DNA of 9,078 bases, taken from Opitutia bacterium. Lineage in GTDB: Bacteria; Verrucomicrobiota; Verrucomicrobiia; Opitutales; Seribacteraceae. This document shows, piece after piece, positions 6,221 through 9,078 of the stretch. Both the position numbers and the translations under genes were made by a program. Each line of letters starts with the position of its first letter. Within the stretch, counting starts at the first letter, position 1. The stretch covers positions 1-9,078 of the forward strand of contig NZLE01000089.1 in NCBI GenBank assembly GCA_002692605.1, read 5' to 3'. The notes beneath the pieces are model-generated. The model was not told the origin of the DNA. It did not search any database and was given only the letters and a program-made list of their open reading frames with translations.

Positions 6221-9078
6221 TTGATTAACCGCTGTGGAATTGCCCTTTCAGCAGCACTAGGTTTTTATGCGATTTTTTCGGTATCCCATGCGGCTTCTCC
6301 CAGCGTTTCCGTTGGATCCGCCACTTCGGTTACAGCGAGCGCCGCCACCGTAAATGGCGCTCTTAATTCCTATGCGGGAGCTGATTTGCCGACCGTCACT
6401 CTTTTCTACGATGACGACCAAAATTATTCCTCGCAAAGACCGGATCCGTTCGTTCCCTTGAACCATGCGTCTGATTTGGCGCTTTGGTTGGATGCAAACG
6501 ATACCTCATCGGTCATACAATCGGCGGGAGTCGTCAGCGAATGGAGGGATCTAAGCGGAAACGGCTTGCATCTTTCGCAATCCGATAGCTCGAAAAGACC
6601 GCTCACCGGCTCCTCGACTCAGAACGGACTGAACGTTTTGACTTTTGACGGTGATGATTATCTGCAAAGAGCCTCCGTGGGTTTTCAAGACGAGGACCAA
6701 CTTTGGTTTGTGGTCACGGAGATCGATGCTGGTGGAGTCAATCATTCGGCGGATGGAATCATTACCTACGGCGGTTGGGGCGCGGGTAGATGGCATATTC
6801 GGGCCAACAACGGCACTCAATTCAGAGGAAAGGTTTACGTTGATGGCAATGCCTTGGGAACGACGAATTTCAGTAACTCGAACATCAGCGGTTACCAAAT
6901 GTACACCATTGGGTTCAATCGTAGCGGGAGCAAACATTCCAGTTGGCGTAATGGCGCGATCAATGACAACAACATCACGCACAATACGGCTCGGCTTACC
7001 AACCAAGTCCTCCGAGTCTTCACCGGAAGCAATGCAAGTTATAGCCCGGTGGGTAAGATGGCGGAAGTGATTTGTCTTAAAACTTCTTCCAACTCGGTTC
7101 GTCAGAGAATTGAGGGCTATCTTGCCCATAAGTGGGGAATTCAATCCGATTTGGATGGTTCTCACCCTTACGCTTCGAGTCCACCGACCTCCAACTTACC
7201 TCTCCGAAAAATTTCACTGGGTACCCAAGCCGTCGGCTCATTCTCGCAGAACCTGAGTGGTTTGCCCATGGGAACGAATCACCATCTTCGCTTTTTAGCC
7301 AAAAATTCCGAAGGAATTGCCTTCTCTTCCATCGGCACCTTCAAAACCATTGGCCCAGCCTCTTTGATCACGGTTTTCCCTGCGAACCTGACTCCAACGG
7401 GAGCCACTCTTCAAGCGACTTTACTCTCCACAGGCGAAGAGGATCCGAGCGTTACCTTCTATTGGGGGGACAACAATGCCAGCGATAACGCGGGCAGTTG
7501 GGACTTTTCCCAAACCCTGTCGGGCACTCACGGAGTAGGGCAGTTATCTCACTCCATTGCGGGACTTTCCAATGGCACGACCTATTTCTTCACCGTCAAG
7601 GCAGTCAACTCCGCCGCAACCGCATGGGCGCCCGTTACCACTTTCACCGCCAACAGCAACCTGCCCCCCAATGACATCCAAGCCGGTTCCCCCTTGGTGA
7701 TGAACGAAAACCTGCCCATCAATTCGAACTTTCTTCATTTCACCGCAACGGACCCGGACGCGGGGGCCACCATTACCTTCGGACTTTCCGACTTGAACGG
7801 AACCACGCAAAATTCCCTTTTCAGCATGGACTCCAACGGCACATTGAAAAATGCCACGTCCTTCGATTTCGAAAGCAACGCTTCGAGTTACCTAATACGC
7901 GTACGGGCAAGCGATGAGTTCAACGCCTTCCGCGAGGAAGAATTCACCATCACCCTTCAAAATGTCAACGAACCTCCAACCCTGACTTCCTATTCTGCTT
8001 CCGCTTCCGTGGCCTTGAACCGATTGGAGGGCGAAATCGAAGTCGCCGTCGTATCGGCATCCGACGTTGATTCGACGCCGAACTATTCAATCAATGGCGG
8101 CGCGGATCAGGCGCTCTTTGAGGTCAATGCAAGCAGTGGAGTAATCCGCTTTTCCCAGTCTCCCGATTTTGAGACTCCTTTGGATAGCGATGCGGGCAAT
8201 GATTATAACGTCACGGTTCGGGCATCGGATGGAAGTTTCCAGGTAGACCAAAGTTTCGTCTTCAGCATCGTCAATACCGAAGATCCTCCTTTGATCGATT
8301 TGGTGGGCGTTTCCTCCATCACCGCGACCACCGCGGTCATCGAAGGAAACCTGACCGCATTCAATGGCGCGAACCAACCGCAAATTCATTTGTTCTACGA
8401 CGATAATGCATCCTACCATTCGGTTCGCCCCGATCCTTTCGTTCCGAATACCATTAGCGGGAAACTCTCCTTGTGGTTGGATGCCAACGACTCCAACACC
8501 ATCACTCAAAACGCCGGTAAAGTCAGTCAATGGACGGACAAGAGCGGCAATTATCATTCTCTGACCCAAGACGCCAACGATTCCAAGCCAAGCACCGGCG
8601 TGGATACGCAAAATGGATTGAACGTTCTGACCTTCGACGGCAACGATATCCTGAAACGCGGATATTCCAACATTTTGGATTACAGCCAAACCTGGGTCAT
8701 CGTCGTTCAAATTGACGCGGGCGGAGTCAACAACAATGGGGATGCGGTGCTGTCCTACGGTGGTGGAAACGACGGGCGATGGGAGTTGCGATCCAACAAT
8801 GCCAACAACTTTCAGTCCAAAATCGCCAAAAACGGAAGTTGGTTGCAGGGAACCCTGACGAAGACCGTGACTTTGGGGGCGTATCACATCTTTACGATCT
8901 CCTTCGATCGGGCAAACGGAACCTTGTCCAACTGGGTGGATGGGCAATTGCGAACCAATGCCCTTCTGGATCCGCTGGGGCTCGCCGAAAAGCAAAAGAT
9001 CACCTTGATGGGGAATCGAGCCAATACTCCTCAAAGTCCTGCCGGTAAGGTGGCTGAAGTCATTTGCATGAGAACCGT
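6221..9078 (+). CDS. Large secreted LamG/Fn3/cadherin-like surface protein, 3' partial
   Basis: One frame stays open from TTG 6221 to the window end (952 full codons; last codon 9074-9076). Residues 1-24 form a Sec signal peptide: Arg4, hydrophobic core IALSAALGFYAIFSV, then SHA before Ala25. Domains follow. A LamG-like module (60-288) has LWLDAND, WRDLSGNG and TQNGLNVLTFDG, then RIEGYLAHKWG (to 306) and HPY (315-317). Fn3-like strands (about 329-377) follow, then an intact Fn3-like domain (383-477). Two cadherin-like repeats (481-586, 587-690) have DPD, DFE and NVNEPP motifs. A second LamG-like module (699-952) runs off the edge. Such proteins act outside the cell in adhesion, matrix or glycan binding; no enzyme motif is visible. 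No ligand can be assigned, and the anchoring or secretion domain, expected at the C-terminus, is missing. It seems functionally unrelated to the dcw genes. Opposite-strand frames within it are shadows. Confidence 0.85.
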   Translation, partial: MINRCGIALSAALGFYAIFSVSHAASPSVSVGSATSVTASAATVNGALNSYAGADLPTVTLFYDDDQNYSSQRPDPFVPLNHASDLALWLDANDTSSVIQSAGVVSEWRDLSGNGLHLSQSDSSKRPLTGSSTQNGLNVLTFDGDDYLQRASVGFQDEDQLWFVVTEIDAGGVNHSADGIITYGGWGAGRWHIRANNGTQFRGKVYVDGNALGTTNFSNSNISGYQMYTIGFNRSGSKHSSWRNGAINDNNITHNTARLTNQVLRVFTGSNASYSPVGKMAEVICLKTSSNSVRQRIEGYLAHKWGIQSDLDGSHPYASSPPTSNLPLRKISLGTQAVGSFSQNLSGLPMGTNHHLRFLAKNSEGIAFSSIGTFKTIGPASLITVFPANLTPTGATLQATLLSTGEEDPSVTFYWGDNNASDNAGSWDFSQTLSGTHGVGQLSHSIAGLSNGTTYFFTVKAVNSAATAWAPVTTFTANSNLPPNDIQAGSPLVMNENLPINSNFLHFTATDPDAGATITFGLSDLNGTTQNSLFSMDSNGTLKNATSFDFESNASSYLIRVRASDEFNAFREEEFTITLQNVNEPPTLTSYSASASVALNRLEGEIEVAVVSASDVDSTPNYSINGGADQALFEVNASSGVIRFSQSPDFETPLDSDAGNDYNVTVRASDGSFQVDQSFVFSIVNTEDPPLIDLVGVSSITATTAVIEGNLTAFNGANQPQIHLFYDDNASYHSVRPDPFVPNTISGKLSLWLDANDSNTITQNAGKVSQWTDKSGNYHSLTQDANDSKPSTGVDTQNGLNVLTFDGNDILKRGYSNILDYSQTWVIVVQIDAGGVNNNGDAVLSYGGGNDGRWELRSNNANNFQSKIAKNGSWLQGTLTKTVTLGAYHIFTISFDRANGTLSNWVDGQLRTNALLDPLGLAEKQKITLMGNRANTPQSPAGKVAEVICMRT
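6326..7084 (+). repeat. Composite LamG module, copy 1
   Basis: This unit covers residues 36-288 of the surface protein. It opens with Fn3-like strands (SVTASAATVNGAL ... TLFYDDD), passes through RPDPFVP and the LamG-like fold, and ends in GKMAEVICLKT. Copy 2 starts 1989 bases (663 codons) downstream and aligns almost without gaps. In the stretch from LWLDAND onward, 19 of 34 residues match. Codons differ at many synonymous sites, so the duplication is old or has been kept by selection. Confidence 0.85.
7367..7651 (+). other. Intact Fn3-like domain of the surface protein
   Basis: Residues 383-477 carry a GATLQATLLSTGEEDPSVTFYWGD strand region in two pieces (GATLQATLLSTG, then SVTFYWGD), followed by QLSHSIAGLSNGTTYFFTVKA and TTFTA. 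These match the pattern of the two Fn3-like halves that flank the LamG insert upstream (LFYDDD before it; SLGTQAVGSFSQNLSGL and HHLRFLAKNSEG after it). It serves as the uninterrupted reference for that split domain. Confidence 0.6.
7661..8290 (+). other. Two tandem cadherin-like repeats in the surface protein
   Basis: Residues 481-586 contain NENLPINS, FTATDPDAG, SLFSMDSNGTL, FDFES, IRVRASD and the boundary NVNEPP. Residues 587-690 contain SASDVDS, ALFEVNASSGVI, PDFETP, VTVRASDG and the boundary NTEDPP. Acidic motifs at these places bind calcium in cadherin-type repeats, so calcium-stiffened structure is expected. The second copy's opening is weaker and lacks a clear NE start. Confidence 0.75.
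8315..9076 (+). repeat. Composite LamG module, copy 2 (cut by window edge)
   Basis: Residues 699-952 repeat copy 1: SITATTAVIEGNL, HLFYDD, RPDPFVP, LWLDAND, then the identical TQNGLNVLTFDG, IDAGGVN and GKVAEVICMRT. The window ends just where copy 1 continues into its EGYLAHKWG signature, so the second Fn3-like half should follow beyond the edge. Confidence 0.85.

Noticed and set aside
6551..7165. 204-codon minus-strand open frame
   Set aside because: It is antisense to the LamG module, which repeats as protein at 8315-9076; the antisense translation has no recognisable features.
7132..7488. 118-codon plus-strand open frame in another phase
   Set aside because: It overlaps the YLAHKWG...HPY and Fn3-like segments of the surface protein, which are in the 6221 frame, and has no domain.
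8087..9034. Long 315-codon open frame on the minus strand
   Set aside because: It lies wholly opposite the surface protein frame, whose domains are recognisable, and its own translation shows no family motif. It reflects codon bias of the real gene.
1..9078. CRISPR array, tRNA, insertion sequence or attachment site
   Set aside because: I saw no short regularly spaced repeats, cloverleaf sequence, transposase motifs or flanking terminal repeats anywhere in the window.

Overview
The window holds the downstream part of a division and cell wall (dcw) gene cluster followed by the start of a large secreted surface protein. All genes are on the + strand. The order is murC-murB (one fused gene, 5' end cut off by the window edge), ddl, ftsQ, ftsA, ftsZ, then an AT-rich gap of about 230 bases, then a surface protein gene that runs off the right edge. 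The likely host is a Gram-negative bacterium of the PVC group, most plausibly Verrucomicrobiota (perhaps class Opitutae). This rests on the compact murC/murB-ddl-ftsQAZ order, the divergent FtsZ, and LamG-type surface modules carrying a YLAHKWG...HPY signature that I associate with that group. The assignment is inference; there is no rRNA here to confirm it.

Positions 1-5993 form one tightly packed transcription unit. MurB and MurC catalyse consecutive steps making UDP-MurNAc-L-Ala. Ddl makes the D-Ala-D-Ala dipeptide added later to the same precursor. FtsQ, FtsA and FtsZ build the divisome: FtsZ is the ring-forming GTPase, FtsA its membrane anchor, and FtsQ a membrane scaffold protein. Spacings are short: ddl starts about 7 bases after murCB (or overlaps it), ftsQ overlaps the ddl stop as ATGA, and the gaps before ftsA and ftsZ are 28 and 41 bases. 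Wall precursor synthesis and division are therefore probably co-expressed.

The most notable point in this block is FtsZ. It is clearly an FtsZ, with tubulin-type loops, a PND motif and a conserved C-terminal tail peptide. Several residues that normally bind the guanine base or drive GTP hydrolysis are replaced, including the second T7-loop catalytic Asp, which is His. MurB also carries Cys where the proton-donating Ser is usual.

Positions 5994-6220 are a noncoding spacer with small dyads but no convincing terminator. From 6221 (TTG start with a Shine-Dalgarno-like GGAAGA) to the right edge, one uninterrupted frame encodes at least 952 residues. They comprise a signal peptide, a LamG-like domain that appears inserted inside an Fn3-like domain, an intact Fn3-like domain, two cadherin-like repeats, and a second copy of the split-Fn3/LamG composite. 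It is probably an exported adhesin or matrix protein; its C-terminus and anchoring signal lie outside the window.
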